Part shown: in pieces, positions 23,351-30,742 of the stretch | Position numbering within the stretch: position 1 is the stretch's first letter | How the letters are laid out: each line of letters opens with the position of its first letter | Source: Oscillibacter sp. ER4 | GTDB lineage: Bacteria; Bacillota; Clostridia; Oscillospirales; Oscillospiraceae | Direction: 5' to 3' | NCBI RefSeq assembly: GCF_000765235.1 | Contig: NZ_JPJG01000029.1 | Span: 1 to 64,000 of the forward strand | DNA length: 64,000 nucleotides | Program-made: the position numbers and the translations under genes | Notes under the pieces: model-generated | What the model saw: only the letters and a program-made list of their open reading frames with translations | Told to the model about the DNA's origin: nothing | Databases searched by the model: none

Positions 23351-25140
23351 GCGGATTCGCCTCCTTCCTGACTGGTCTTAGGCTTTGCGGGTGGCTTGGA
23401 CGCTGTGGTCCTGGTCTTTGGAGCGGACTTTGCCTGTCCTGCCTTTGCCGGACTGGAGCCTGACTTGCTTTTAGAGGGAGCGGGCTTTTTGCCCACAAGC
23501 TGGGTCAGCACCTCCCGCGGCATACCGTTGTCGATGAACCGCTTCCGCAGGCTCTCCGAGATGGGGTTGACCGCCTCATGGCGGCCCTTGACGCGGTATT
23601 TGCCGTCCACCAATTGGTTCTGCTCAATCTTGAAATGATAGAGGGTGTTGTACCGGCGTTCCCCATTGGGCAGGATCTCGCACTCCATGATCTCCATGAT
23701 TTTGCGGGATTTGTCCTCCAGCTGCTTGGCGAACACCACGATGGGGAATGCCTCGGTGACCAGATCCATGAGGGTGTCGTCGGCCATCTCATGCTTGCGC
23801 TTGCAGAGGGTGACCATGCGCCGCCAGGTGGCCTGAGAGGAGTTGGAGTGGATGGTGGTCAGCACGCCGTGGCCGGTGCGGGCCGCCTCCTGCGCCGCGT
23901 ATGCCTCGGCGGAGCGCATCTCGCCCACGCAGATGATATCGGGGTGATACCGCAGGGCCATGTCCAGCAGCATATCTTGGTCGATGTTCTGCTTGGCGTT
24001 CTCGCTCTCACGGGTGAGGGTGTGGATGACGCTGTTACACACCCTTCCGTCCTTCTCCCGCACCAGATCCAGCTCACGGGAGCCGTTCTCAATGGTGAAG
24101 ATGCGTTTATTGTCCGGGATGGTGGTCAGGAGCCACCCCGCCACCGTGGTCTTGCCGGAACCAGTGGCCCCGGCCACGCAGACGGAAACACCGTACCGCA
24201 GGCAGGCGGCCAGAAAATCCAGCATGGGGCCAGTGGCCGTGCCGCCCTTCACAAAGTCCTCCTTCTGCATATTCTGCGGGTTGACGATACGGATGGAGGC
24301 GGTAACGCCCACATCCTCGTCCACCAGCGGGGTTTTGAGGACAGCGATGCGGATGTTTTTGGAGAGGTGGCCCAGGACGGCGGGGCTGGCGTTGTCCAGC
24401 ACCATGCCGCTGACATGGAGCATGCGGCGGATCACATTGACGGCGTGTTCAGGGCTGTCGAAGTGCTCCTCCAGCTTGACCGTTTCCCCGTTGGCGTACA
24501 GTACCTCAATGTCCCGCCAGGAGTTCACATTGATCTCCTCGATGCCGGTCCCGAAGATGTACTTGGTGAGCAGACCAAACTCAGCCATCTCCGTGTAGAG
24601 GGCGTCCACCAGCTGGGTGCTGGAATAGCCCTTGACCGCGATGCGCCGGTCCTGCACATATTTGGTGATGTACCGCTTGATCTGGGCCTTGGCGTCCTCA
24701 TCGCCGCCCTCGGTGATAAGAGCGGAATACTTGCCGGAGATATACTCCTGCACATCCTGCAGGACGGTGTTGAAGTCCTGTCCCTCATTCTCCGGGGTGA
24801 AGAAGAGGGAGTGCGCCCGGTGACCACCTGCCGGTTCCGTGTTCAGGGAACGCCTGGGGAGTTCTTCCGCTATATCCACATGGTCTGCGGGATCAGATCC
24901 ACCCCCTGTCTCATCATCAGCTGTGACATGCTGCAGAGGCTCATCCGCGGGCTGGAATTCCCCTGTGCCGGCCCCATGCTGACTCTGCTCCGCATCACCG
25001 CTTACCGGGCAGTCCGGGCCAAAATAGAGGGGGAGTTCCTTTTTCTGTCCGTCCGGGCCTGTGGCGATATGCGTCGCGGCAGATTCCCCCGCAGATGCTT
25101 GGGGAGCGAACAAGGACTGATTTCGTTTCTCACCTAACAC
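23347..25140 (-). CDS. tadA: TadA/CpaF-type pilus assembly ATPase
   Basis: 597 residues. The frame is open further upstream, but a GTG at 25140 has GGAGG seven bases before it and overlaps the TadZ stop by seven bases; this start is chosen. The first ~150 residues are low-complexity and poorly conserved, then comes the secretion ATPase domain: Walker A GATGSGKT, Asp-box region FTIENGSRELDL, Walker B IICVGEMRSAEA, and the His-box TGHGVLTTIHSNS. The ~45-residue C-terminus is Lys/Pro/Ser-rich and disordered. It drives pilin export in Tad systems. Confidence 0.95.
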   Translation of the reverse strand: MLGEKRNQSLFAPQASAGESAATHIATGPDGQKKELPLYFGPDCPVSGDAEQSQHGAGTGEFQPADEPLQHVTADDETGGGSDPADHVDIAEELPRRSLNTEPAGGHRAHSLFFTPENEGQDFNTVLQDVQEYISGKYSALITEGGDEDAKAQIKRYITKYVQDRRIAVKGYSSTQLVDALYTEMAEFGLLTKYIFGTGIEEINVNSWRDIEVLYANGETVKLEEHFDSPEHAVNVIRRMLHVSGMVLDNASPAVLGHLSKNIRIAVLKTPLVDEDVGVTASIRIVNPQNMQKEDFVKGGTATGPMLDFLAACLRYGVSVCVAGATGSGKTTVAGWLLTTIPDNKRIFTIENGSRELDLVREKDGRVCNSVIHTLTRESENAKQNIDQDMLLDMALRYHPDIICVGEMRSAEAYAAQEAARTGHGVLTTIHSNSSQATWRRMVTLCKRKHEMADDTLMDLVTEAFPIVVFAKQLEDKSRKIMEIMECEILPNGERRYNTLYHFKIEQNQLVDGKYRVKGRHEAVNPISESLRKRFIDNGMPREVLTQLVGKKPAPSKSKSGSSPAKAGQAKSAPKTRTTASKPPAKPKTSQEGGESA

Positions 25141-25949
25141 CCAAACACCTCCCTGGCGATCTTCTCGATCTCCTTGCGGAATACCCGGCTGTCCTTCATG
25201 GAAAGGTCCGCCAGCAGATTGCCGGCCAGATAGCACCCCTCCAGCTCCGCCGAATGGGGCAGCGTGAAGGCCACAGTCCCCAGTGCCTGACTCATGTGTT
25301 CTCCAGCCTGCTGGGGTTTTACATTGCTGGCGGTCTTGTACTGCTTGCCCGCGTCCCACTTGGCGTCCCGCAGAAGGGGAAGCTGACTGGACAGGTAGCT
25401 GATGCTCTTGAGATCGGCGTTGGCCAGCCGCAGAACGGAATCCGCCTCCATGAGCGCCACAGCGGAAAGGATGTCGTTGGCGATGTAGCTGCCGCAGTCA
25501 ATGACCACATAGGGGGCGATCTCACGCAGGCAGTCGATGAGTTCCCGCGCCTGCACCTCGTTGTAGGGCGGGTAGGTGTACTCATTCTCGCCCTTGAGCA
25601 TCCCCAGCATGGTGAGGTAGCCGAGACGCTTATGGGTGACCAGATTGTTCTTGACCAGATTCTCCGACACATGGGCGGCGGCCAATACGCTCCCGAGGGA
25701 GCGCTCGCACTCCAGCTCCGACGCCGGGCAGATGCAGGGCAGCATGGGGGCGGTCATATCACAGAGCAGGAGGATCACATTCCGACGCTTATCTGCCAGA
25801 TACTTGGCCAGCCGCACGGCTACGGTGGTCTTGCCGCTGCCGGGACTGCCCCACACCGCCAGCACCCCGCCGCCCTGTTCCTCCTGCTCATAGGCGTCCT
25901 CCTGGCCTGTCCCGCGGGAAAAAATGCCGGCTTTCTTAAAATTCAGCAT
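25134..25949 (-). CDS. TadZ/MinD-like P-loop ATPase
   Basis: 271 residues. Deviant Walker A WGSPGSGKTT at about residue 33, switch-like VVIDCGSYIAND near residue 148 and the ParA/MinD-type core; a short N-terminal tail replaces the receiver domain of longer CpaE/TadZ proteins. TadZ localises the pilus machine. Position between CpaB and TadA is canonical. TGATG junction with the cpaB stop. Confidence 0.85.
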   Translation of the reverse strand: MLNFKKAGIFSRGTGQEDAYEQEEQGGGVLAVWGSPGSGKTTVAVRLAKYLADKRRNVILLLCDMTAPMLPCICPASELECERSLGSVLAAAHVSENLVKNNLVTHKRLGYLTMLGMLKGENEYTYPPYNEVQARELIDCLREIAPYVVIDCGSYIANDILSAVALMEADSVLRLANADLKSISYLSSQLPLLRDAKWDAGKQYKTASNVKPQQAGEHMSQALGTVAFTLPHSAELEGCYLAGNLLADLSMKDSRVFRKEIEKIAREVFGC

Positions 25950-26794
25950 CAGGCCACCTCCTCGGATTCCGTGGGCGCCTCCGTTTCTGCGGTTTCGCTG
26001 GGATCGGCGGGAGGCTCGGATTCCACAGGATTCTCCTCCGGCTCCTCCTCGGGATCGGGTTCCGGGGGATACAGCTCCAGAATAATCTCATCCTGAGCGG
26101 TCAGGAACTTTTCAGCGTTCTTGCGGTCGCCCCGGTAGACCAGCGCCAGATGGATGGTACCCTCCGCCTCCAGTTCAGCCAGTACCTTGGCCTGTTCAGG
26201 GGATACCAGCAGGGTGACGGTATCCGGAAGCTCCTTATCGTCCTCCTCATCCGCAGGCGCGCCGGTGTTGGCGTCGTAACCGGAGGAGGCGGTGACGCTG
26301 ATGATCTCCACATACTGCAGCTCAGCAGGGACAACGGTCTGGCCCTGCTGCTTGTAGTCCGGGGCGATCACCGACACAATGTCGCCGCTCTGCAGTTTGC
26401 CGGAGAGCCCCTCCGCAAAACTTTTGATGGACACAGAGATGGCCTGCTGGCTTCCATCCAGGCTGTACAGGTAGGCATTCTCAGCGGCCGGGGCGTCCGA
26501 GAGTTTGGACGAAATGATATAGTCACCTACGGCCAGATCTGCAGTGGCATATTTGCCCACGGCGCTCTCTTTCTGTCGCAGGACATCCTCCGGCAGATTG
26601 TAGCCGCCCACCTCTACAGCCTGGACCATACTCTCCGTGATCTCATCTCCGGCCCGGATGGGCTGGACCACCCGCACGATCTCAGCCTTCTGGCTTACAC
26701 TCTGATTGAAGAGCGGGGTCAGGCCGAAACAGATCAGCAGGGAGAGCAGAATGCAGATCACGCCCACCACGGTGCGGTTTTTCAAAAAACTCAT
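25949..26794 (-). CDS. CpaB/RcpC-like SAF-domain pilus protein
   Basis: 281 residues. One N-terminal membrane helix (about 7-27), then an SAF domain with IVRVVQPIRAGDEITESMVQ and VGKYATADLAVGDYI, the CpaB/RcpC signature; the last 45 residues are a Pro/Glu/Ser-rich tail. In diderm bacteria CpaB works with the secretin; in Gram-positives it is kept and probably modulates pilin passage through the wall. GAAGGAGGAAA precedes the ATG. Confidence 0.88.
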   Translation of the reverse strand: MSFLKNRTVVGVICILLSLLICFGLTPLFNQSVSQKAEIVRVVQPIRAGDEITESMVQAVEVGGYNLPEDVLRQKESAVGKYATADLAVGDYIISSKLSDAPAAENAYLYSLDGSQQAISVSIKSFAEGLSGKLQSGDIVSVIAPDYKQQGQTVVPAELQYVEIISVTASSGYDANTGAPADEEDDKELPDTVTLLVSPEQAKVLAELEAEGTIHLALVYRGDRKNAEKFLTAQDEIILELYPPEPDPEEEPEENPVESEPPADPSETAETEAPTESEEVA

Positions 26795-26830
26795 ACTCGC
26801 ATTTCCTCCTTCATTTCATGTTGGGTCGGA

Positions 26831-26851
26831 AAGTCCGGGCGTTACGCCCGG
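26831..26851 (-). repeat. Perfect inverted repeat after the 42-residue peptide gene
   Basis: GTCCGGGCG-TTA-CGCCCGGAC, 9-bp arms with a 3-base centre, at the very end of the small gene and ahead of cpaB. No T-run; it may moderate readthrough or stabilise the upstream mRNA (pilin and peptidase), but could be chance in GC-rich codons. Confidence 0.4.
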
Positions 26852-26970
26852 ACCGATCTGGTTCTTCTGCCCCGCTTCAGCCGGGGCAGAAGAATGGCGG
26901 CCGCCGTCAGGGGCAGGGTCACGCCGGCGATGGTGAGCACAGTCTTTTTCGTTACATGGAACTTCTTCAT
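26842..26970 (-). CDS. 42-residue basic membrane peptide in the Tad operon
   Basis: Short frame with ATG at 26970 and GGAGG nine bases upstream, five bases after the prepilin peptidase stop. Sequence pattern: basic MKKFHVTKK, one hydrophobic helix (VLTIAGVTLPLTAAAILL), then a strongly basic end (PRLKRGRRTRSVRA). The close fit between its neighbours and its good ribosome site argue that it is real. Possibly a small accessory of the peptidase or membrane base. The following 22 bp hold a GTCCGGGCG/CGCCCGGAC hairpin. Confidence 0.65.
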   Translation of the reverse strand: MKKFHVTKKTVLTIAGVTLPLTAAAILLPRLKRGRRTRSVRA

Positions 26971-26975
26971 AATAG

Positions 26976-27395
26976 TCAACCTCCAAAACAGTATAGTGCG
27001 GCAAAGCCGATGGACAAAAAGGGTCCAAACGGAAGAGGCGTCCGGCCTGTGAGGGCGTGGGGACGGCGGAATATCTTGTGATAGAGCCTGGTGATACAGA
27101 AATACAGCACCGCCAGCAGCAGGCCCAAGGCCAGCCCCCAGAATCCCTGCCAAAAGCCCAACACAAAGCCAGCTGCGGCAGTGAGCTTGATGTCACCGCC
27201 GCCCATGCATTCCGGCTGGATCAGAGCGGCAATCAGCAGAGGCAGGGATGCCAGGGGACCCAAAAGCTGGACGGGGCTGAAAGAGATCAGCCCCGCCGCA
27301 GCAGTCAGGAGACAAAGGGAATTTGGGATAACGCGCTTGCGGCAGTCCACCGCCGAGGCGGCGGCCAGCGCCGCGAGGAACAGGAGCGCCTGCAC
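26976..27395 (-). CDS. Prepilin peptidase (A24/TadV-like)
   Basis: 139 residues, four membrane segments. The two catalytic Asp motifs are present: AVDCRKRVIPN near residue 17 and MGGGDIKL near residue 65. Short length fits TadV/CpaA-type peptidases without the methylase domain. It should cleave the Flp-like pilin encoded just upstream and the two TadE-like proteins. Start is GTG at 27395 with poor ribosome site, probably coupled to the pilin gene seven bases away. Confidence 0.92.
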   Translation of the reverse strand: MQALLFLAALAAASAVDCRKRVIPNSLCLLTAAAGLISFSPVQLLGPLASLPLLIAALIQPECMGGGDIKLTAAAGFVLGFWQGFWGLALGLLLAVLYFCITRLYHKIFRRPHALTGRTPLPFGPFLSIGFAALYCFGG

Positions 27396-27401
27396 CTGGA
27401 A

Positions 27402-27665
27402 TCAGCCGTTGTAGTCGAACATTTCCTCCACGCGCTCGGTCACGGTGGGCAGGACGGTGTCCCCGAACAGGGTGTACAGGCCGGCCAGGAGCAGAGCACC
27501 CAGCACCACGGCGATCAGGATCTTGATGGCGGTATCGATGTAGCCCTCGCCGCGGGTGCTGCAGAGGGGGGCGGACAGGCGGGCACGGGCGCGGGTCATG
27601 GCGCAGTGGGCCTTGCAGGTCATGGTCTTCACGGTGTTGGACATCTTGTTGAACATCTTCTTCAT
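27402..27665 (-). CDS. DUF6133 Flp-like major pilin
   Basis: 87 residues. A ~38-residue basic, Cys/Met-containing leader precedes RGEGYIDTAIKILIAVVLGALLLAGLY, a single hydrophobic helix like that of Flp pilins, and a ~25-residue acidic end. DUF6133 proteins are found with Tad genes in clostridial elements. The cleavage site is probably after the Gly of RGEG; the usual Glu at +5 is absent, as is common in this subfamily. TAGGAGGAATC precedes the ATG. First gene of the Tad operon. Confidence 0.85.
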   Translation of the reverse strand: MKKMFNKMSNTVKTMTCKAHCAMTRARARLSAPLCSTRGEGYIDTAIKILIAVVLGALLLAGLYTLFGDTVLPTVTERVEEMFDYNG

Positions 27666-27718
27666 AAAGCGATTCCTCCTAAAATTTTTAGATTGTTGAT
27701 TGTTGTGTGGTCAGCGGG

Positions 27719-28111
27719 TCACATGCCCATCTTCTGGGCCTGCTGTGCCGTGGGGTCCGGCGCCGACTGCCGTGGCTGGCTCATAGCCTGGGTCAACGCC
27801 TGCTGATAGGCGCTGAGTACCGCGTCGTCAAACTCCATCCGGGCGTCCTTCGTGCAGGGGAAGCAGATATCCTTGTACTCGCCGTTCCCGGCCTTGTAGC
27901 TGGGCATGGATACAAAGAGCCCCTTGCTGCTCTCCATGACCTTGACGCCCCGGACGGCAAAACAACCGTTGATGTTCACGGATGCCGTGGCCTTGCAGGT
28001 GCCCTCCGGCCGGAGAGTGTGGATCTTGACGTCATAGTGGGTAGGGTAGACGGCATGGGGATCGCCGGTGCTGTGGGCAGCCGGTTCAACTGCCTTCTGT
28101 TCTTTTGCCAT
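27719..28111 (-). CDS. SpoVG-family protein
   Basis: 130 residues. Residues 22-100 match SpoVG: VYPTHYDVKIHTLRPEGTCKATASVNINGCFAVRGVKVMESSKGLFVSMPS, the most conserved stretch of the family. SpoVG proteins bind nucleic acids and modulate sporulation, capsule or virulence genes in Firmicutes. The copy here is extended by a Gln/Pro-rich tail ending KMGM. GAGAGGAGGAG precedes the ATG. Carried with an AbrB-like gene two kb upstream, so the element holds homologues of host stationary-phase regulators. Confidence 0.9.
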   Translation of the reverse strand: MAKEQKAVEPAAHSTGDPHAVYPTHYDVKIHTLRPEGTCKATASVNINGCFAVRGVKVMESSKGLFVSMPSYKAGNGEYKDICFPCTKDARMEFDDAVLSAYQQALTQAMSQPRQSAPDPTAQQAQKMGM

Positions 28112-28166
28112 GGTGTACTCCTCCTCTCTCTGAATATCAAAAATGAGCGGCCTCGCCGCTCTGGGG

Positions 28167-28715
28167 TCACAGGGTCATGGTCATACCCGATTCCTGCTCC
28201 GGGGCTTCCAACTGCACCGGAACGATGGATGTGCGGTCCACATAGTAGAACTCGCTGCCGGAATCGTCGTAGAGCTCGATGAGATCTGAGATGGCCAGCG
28301 GCTGGCCGTCGCTGCCCAGGGGCTTGCGGCAGAACGCCTCCCAGATCCCGTCCAGGCTGTTGGTGCTGACGGTACCGTCATACACCACCTGGTAGCGGGC
28401 CAGGTCCGGTCCGCTGTATTCCGCTTGCATACGGTCCAGCCCAATGAAGCGCATGGCGATGGGGGCTAAGGGGCCGAGCTGCCAGACGCGGCAGGCTTTC
28501 AGGGCTGGTCCGCCGTCTGCCGCCTGGTATCCGCCAGTGGACAGGCGGTCATAGACGCCGTCCGTCCACTGGACGGCCAGCCCCTTCTTTGCCAGCCAGT
28601 CCTCCAGCTCCTCGCGGCGGAACATGGAGTCCGCCACCACTCCCTGTTCTGTCCTGTAGCCCACTGGGTTTCCGTAGTAGAGCAGGCATCGGTTTTTCAT
28701 CTCTATACTTCGCAT
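28167..28715 (-). CDS. YodL-domain ICE accessory protein
   Basis: 182 residues from ATG 28715 (AAAGGAG ten bases upstream). The segment VWQLGPLAPIAMRFIGLDRM followed by YQVVYDGTV, LDGIWEAFCRKP, AISDLIELYDD and FYYVDR is the YodL/YpmP-like domain that recurs in large polyvalent proteins of mobile elements. N-terminal ~80 residues form a second small domain. The tail ESGMTMTL is one of the clearest Met tails. Function of the domain is not established. Confidence 0.85.
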   Translation of the reverse strand: MRSIEMKNRCLLYYGNPVGYRTEQGVVADSMFRREELEDWLAKKGLAVQWTDGVYDRLSTGGYQAADGGPALKACRVWQLGPLAPIAMRFIGLDRMQAEYSGPDLARYQVVYDGTVSTNSLDGIWEAFCRKPLGSDGQPLAISDLIELYDDSGSEFYYVDRTSIVPVQLEAPEQESGMTMTL

Positions 28716-28738
28716 GGCGGCATATCTCCTTTCCGCGT

Positions 28739-29470
28739 TTAGGTCATGCGCATCCCTCCCATACCCGCGTTCTGCCCTTGAAGCTCCTCCAGCTTTTCTC
28801 TGGCCCAGCCGGGGAGGAAGTCTTCTTTCAGAACGCCGGTGAAGTCTGTACGGTTCCAACGGGTCATTTCTTCGTCCCCGAGACAGGTGCAGCGGATGGA
28901 GCGGCCAATGGCATGCGGCCTGCATCCAAAGCCGTCATGTGCCAGCCAGAGCTGGTTCTGGGGCGTCCAGCAGGACTCCTTGAGGGTGTCTGGACTGAGC
29001 ACCAGCACCCGGCCCTCATAGTCCAGAGCTTCATAAGAGTTGGGTTCGCAGTGCTCCGGCCCGAACAGCTCCAGCTTGTCGTATGCCTCCCGCACCTGAC
29101 TGATGAACGTGTCCAGATACAATAGGGCGGTATCTACTTCAAAATAGCGGTTGTGGCCGCGGTCAGGGGGAACGTAGATTTTTGACTGCCAGTCCCGGCT
29201 TTCCGCGCTGAGCTGTTCCCTGTAAAAGCCCAGCCCTTCCATGGTGTTGGCCAGAACGAAATTGGTCCGCTTGAAGCCCCACCGCTCCAGCACCTTTTGG
29301 GATGCCTCCGGCTTCAACGCGCCGCAGCTGTCGCGGTAGACGCGGATGGCGGCTTCGATGTCCCGGGCGCAGGACACATTGGCGTGGAAGCTTGCGTCCC
29401 AAAGCGCCGCTTCTCCAAGCCTGTGGGCCTCTGCCCATGAGTGGGGATAGAGATACACATTATTCTCCAT
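28739..29470 (-). CDS. DUF3849-domain ICE accessory protein
   Basis: 243 residues. Residues 1-140 match DUF3849: VYLYPHSWAEAHRLGEAALW, HANVSCARDIEAAIR, RTNFVLANTMEG, then SKIYVPPDRG. The C-terminal 100 residues are a second, unassigned domain with a CTCLGDEEM segment. Overlaps the upstream gene by 11 bp. The end AGMGGMRMT is a strong example of the Met tail; here the GG codons (GGAGGG) are not needed as a ribosome site because the next gene has its own AAAGGAG further on. Confidence 0.83.
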   Translation of the reverse strand: MENNVYLYPHSWAEAHRLGEAALWDASFHANVSCARDIEAAIRVYRDSCGALKPEASQKVLERWGFKRTNFVLANTMEGLGFYREQLSAESRDWQSKIYVPPDRGHNRYFEVDTALLYLDTFISQVREAYDKLELFGPEHCEPNSYEALDYEGRVLVLSPDTLKESCWTPQNQLWLAHDGFGCRPHAIGRSIRCTCLGDEEMTRWNRTDFTGVLKEDFLPGWAREKLEELQGQNAGMGGMRMT

Positions 29471-29972
29471 AGAGGATCTTCTCCGTCATCAGATGCTCCT
29501 CCAGCTCCCCCAGGCAGATCCCGGCTTCAGCCAGCATATCCAACAGATAGGGAGGTACATCCCGCAGGTCGTGGTCATACTCGGCCACGCCGATGGTGAC
29601 GGTCTGTTCCTCGTCATCCGCATAGGCGCAGAGCTTGGCTCCGGCAGGGATGCACGCCTCCCGCCGCAGGTAGTCCGGCAGCTCCAGCATTCCATCCTCC
29701 AGATCGTCGAAGGGACAGCCATCCTCGCAGTCGTCGCAAGTGCCGCAGACCATGGCCAGATGGACGGTGAGTTCTGTTGCCAGCTGGTGCAGGGCGTCCA
29801 TTGCCTGGATCAGCTCCGTGGCGGTCATCCGCTTTTTCAGAATGACCACCGCGCTGTCCAGAGCGTGGATCTCGGCCTTTTCATCGGCCTCAAAGCCGCT
29901 GATCTTGAATACCCCGCTGGGGATTGAAAGGGTGTTGTTGCTCATCTGTTTGTTGAACTTCATTTTTCTCAT
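29460..29972 (-). CDS. AbrB-like swapped-hairpin protein with Cys-rich centre
   Basis: 170 residues. The N-terminus (LSIPSGVFKISGFEADEKAE followed by an A/V-rich strand ending ILKKRMT) has the pattern of an AbrB/MazE swapped-hairpin domain. A C-x2-C-x3-C motif (CGTCDDCEDGC) near residue 80 may bind metal. No helix-turn-helix. Start taken as ATG 29972 overlapping the upstream stop (TGATG); an ATG nine bases later is an alternative. Likely regulatory, but no target is visible. Confidence 0.7.
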   Translation of the reverse strand: MRKMKFNKQMSNNTLSIPSGVFKISGFEADEKAEIHALDSAVVILKKRMTATELIQAMDALHQLATELTVHLAMVCGTCDDCEDGCPFDDLEDGMLELPDYLRREACIPAGAKLCAYADDEEQTVTIGVAEYDHDLRDVPPYLLDMLAEAGICLGELEEHLMTEKILYGE

Positions 29973-30310
29973 CACTCCATCAAAATTGTAGGCATGGCGG
30001 GGTTAACCTCCCCCGGCCCTTCGTAGGAATATCTTTGGTTGTGCCACTGCCGCAGCTCATCTCCATGCACCCAAAATTGGGCAAGGGCACTGACGGCACA
30101 GCCATACTGGAAGCCTGTAATGAGGTCTGTATCGGCTTGGTGGCTGGTGCGCTCCGCGATATCCGGCAGGGCGGCGCCAGACGCCATCTCCGTCTCCATT
30201 AAATCAGCCCAGCGGCCCATGAACTGCACAGCGGCAAAACTGTATCCATCTCTGCTGTTGACTTCCAGGAATTGCCGATATTCTGCTTCCAACCCCTGTT
30301 TAATGATCAT
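29972..30310 (-). CDS. Hypothetical ICE protein (conserved in related elements)
   Basis: 112 residues, helical and soluble. Contains the stretch GRWADLMETEMASGAALPDIAERTSHQ and TGFQYGCAVSALAQFWVHGDELRQWHN, which I have seen in accessory regions of clostridial elements, without an assigned function. Ends NPAMPTILME. Coupled to the AbrB-like gene. ATG preceded by AAAGAGGTGCGAGAAA, a moderate ribosome site. Confidence 0.75.
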   Translation of the reverse strand: MIIKQGLEAEYRQFLEVNSRDGYSFAAVQFMGRWADLMETEMASGAALPDIAERTSHQADTDLITGFQYGCAVSALAQFWVHGDELRQWHNQRYSYEGPGEVNPAMPTILME

Positions 30311-30325
30311 TTTCTCGCACCTCTT

Positions 30326-30742
30326 TCAAATCGTCTGACTGAATGCCGGAATATCCAGCCTTTCCTGCTGGGCAGTCAGCCCGTCCCGGAAGGCCGTCAG
30401 GTCTTCCATCGTTGGGGTATAGCTCCTTGCTTCAAGGGCAGCCAGCAGCGCGTAGAGCTGGCCCACCTCGGACAGCAGGACCCGGAGTCCGTCCGCGTCC
30501 ATATCGGTTCCCATCCGGCGAAGCTGTGCGGCGAAGGTGATGCGATAGCGGGGCTGGCCAGGGATGCTGTCGATCCGCATATCCATCCCAAGATTGGAGA
30601 CGTCTTGCGGGCGGATATAGACCAGCCCCGCCACGCTGGGTCGGATCTGCAGGCGTCCCTGGCTCATCTCCTCAATCAGCTGAGCCGCCTGTTGGAGCTT
30701 CTCCAGCTCGGTGATCTGTTCATCCAATTGTTTCACCCCCAT
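30326..30742 (-). CDS. Hypothetical ICE protein
   Basis: 138 residues. The N-terminal 30 residues are a heptad-like helix (KQLDEQITELEKLQQAAQLIEEM), so dimerisation by coiled coil is likely; the rest is a small alpha/beta domain. It overlaps the end of the adenine methylase gene by about 20 bp, which suggests translational coupling; the exact start (ATG 30742 or a GTG six bases later) is uncertain. Function unknown. Confidence 0.7.
   Translation of the reverse strand: MGVKQLDEQITELEKLQQAAQLIEEMSQGRLQIRPSVAGLVYIRPQDVSNLGMDMRIDSIPGQPRYRITFAAQLRRMGTDMDADGLRVLLSEVGQLYALLAALEARSYTPTMEDLTAFRDGLTAQQERLDIPAFSQTI

Noticed and set aside
23578-25137. 519-codon plus-strand frame over tadA
   Set aside because: Shadow of the ATPase gene; the minus-strand frame carries all Walker motifs.
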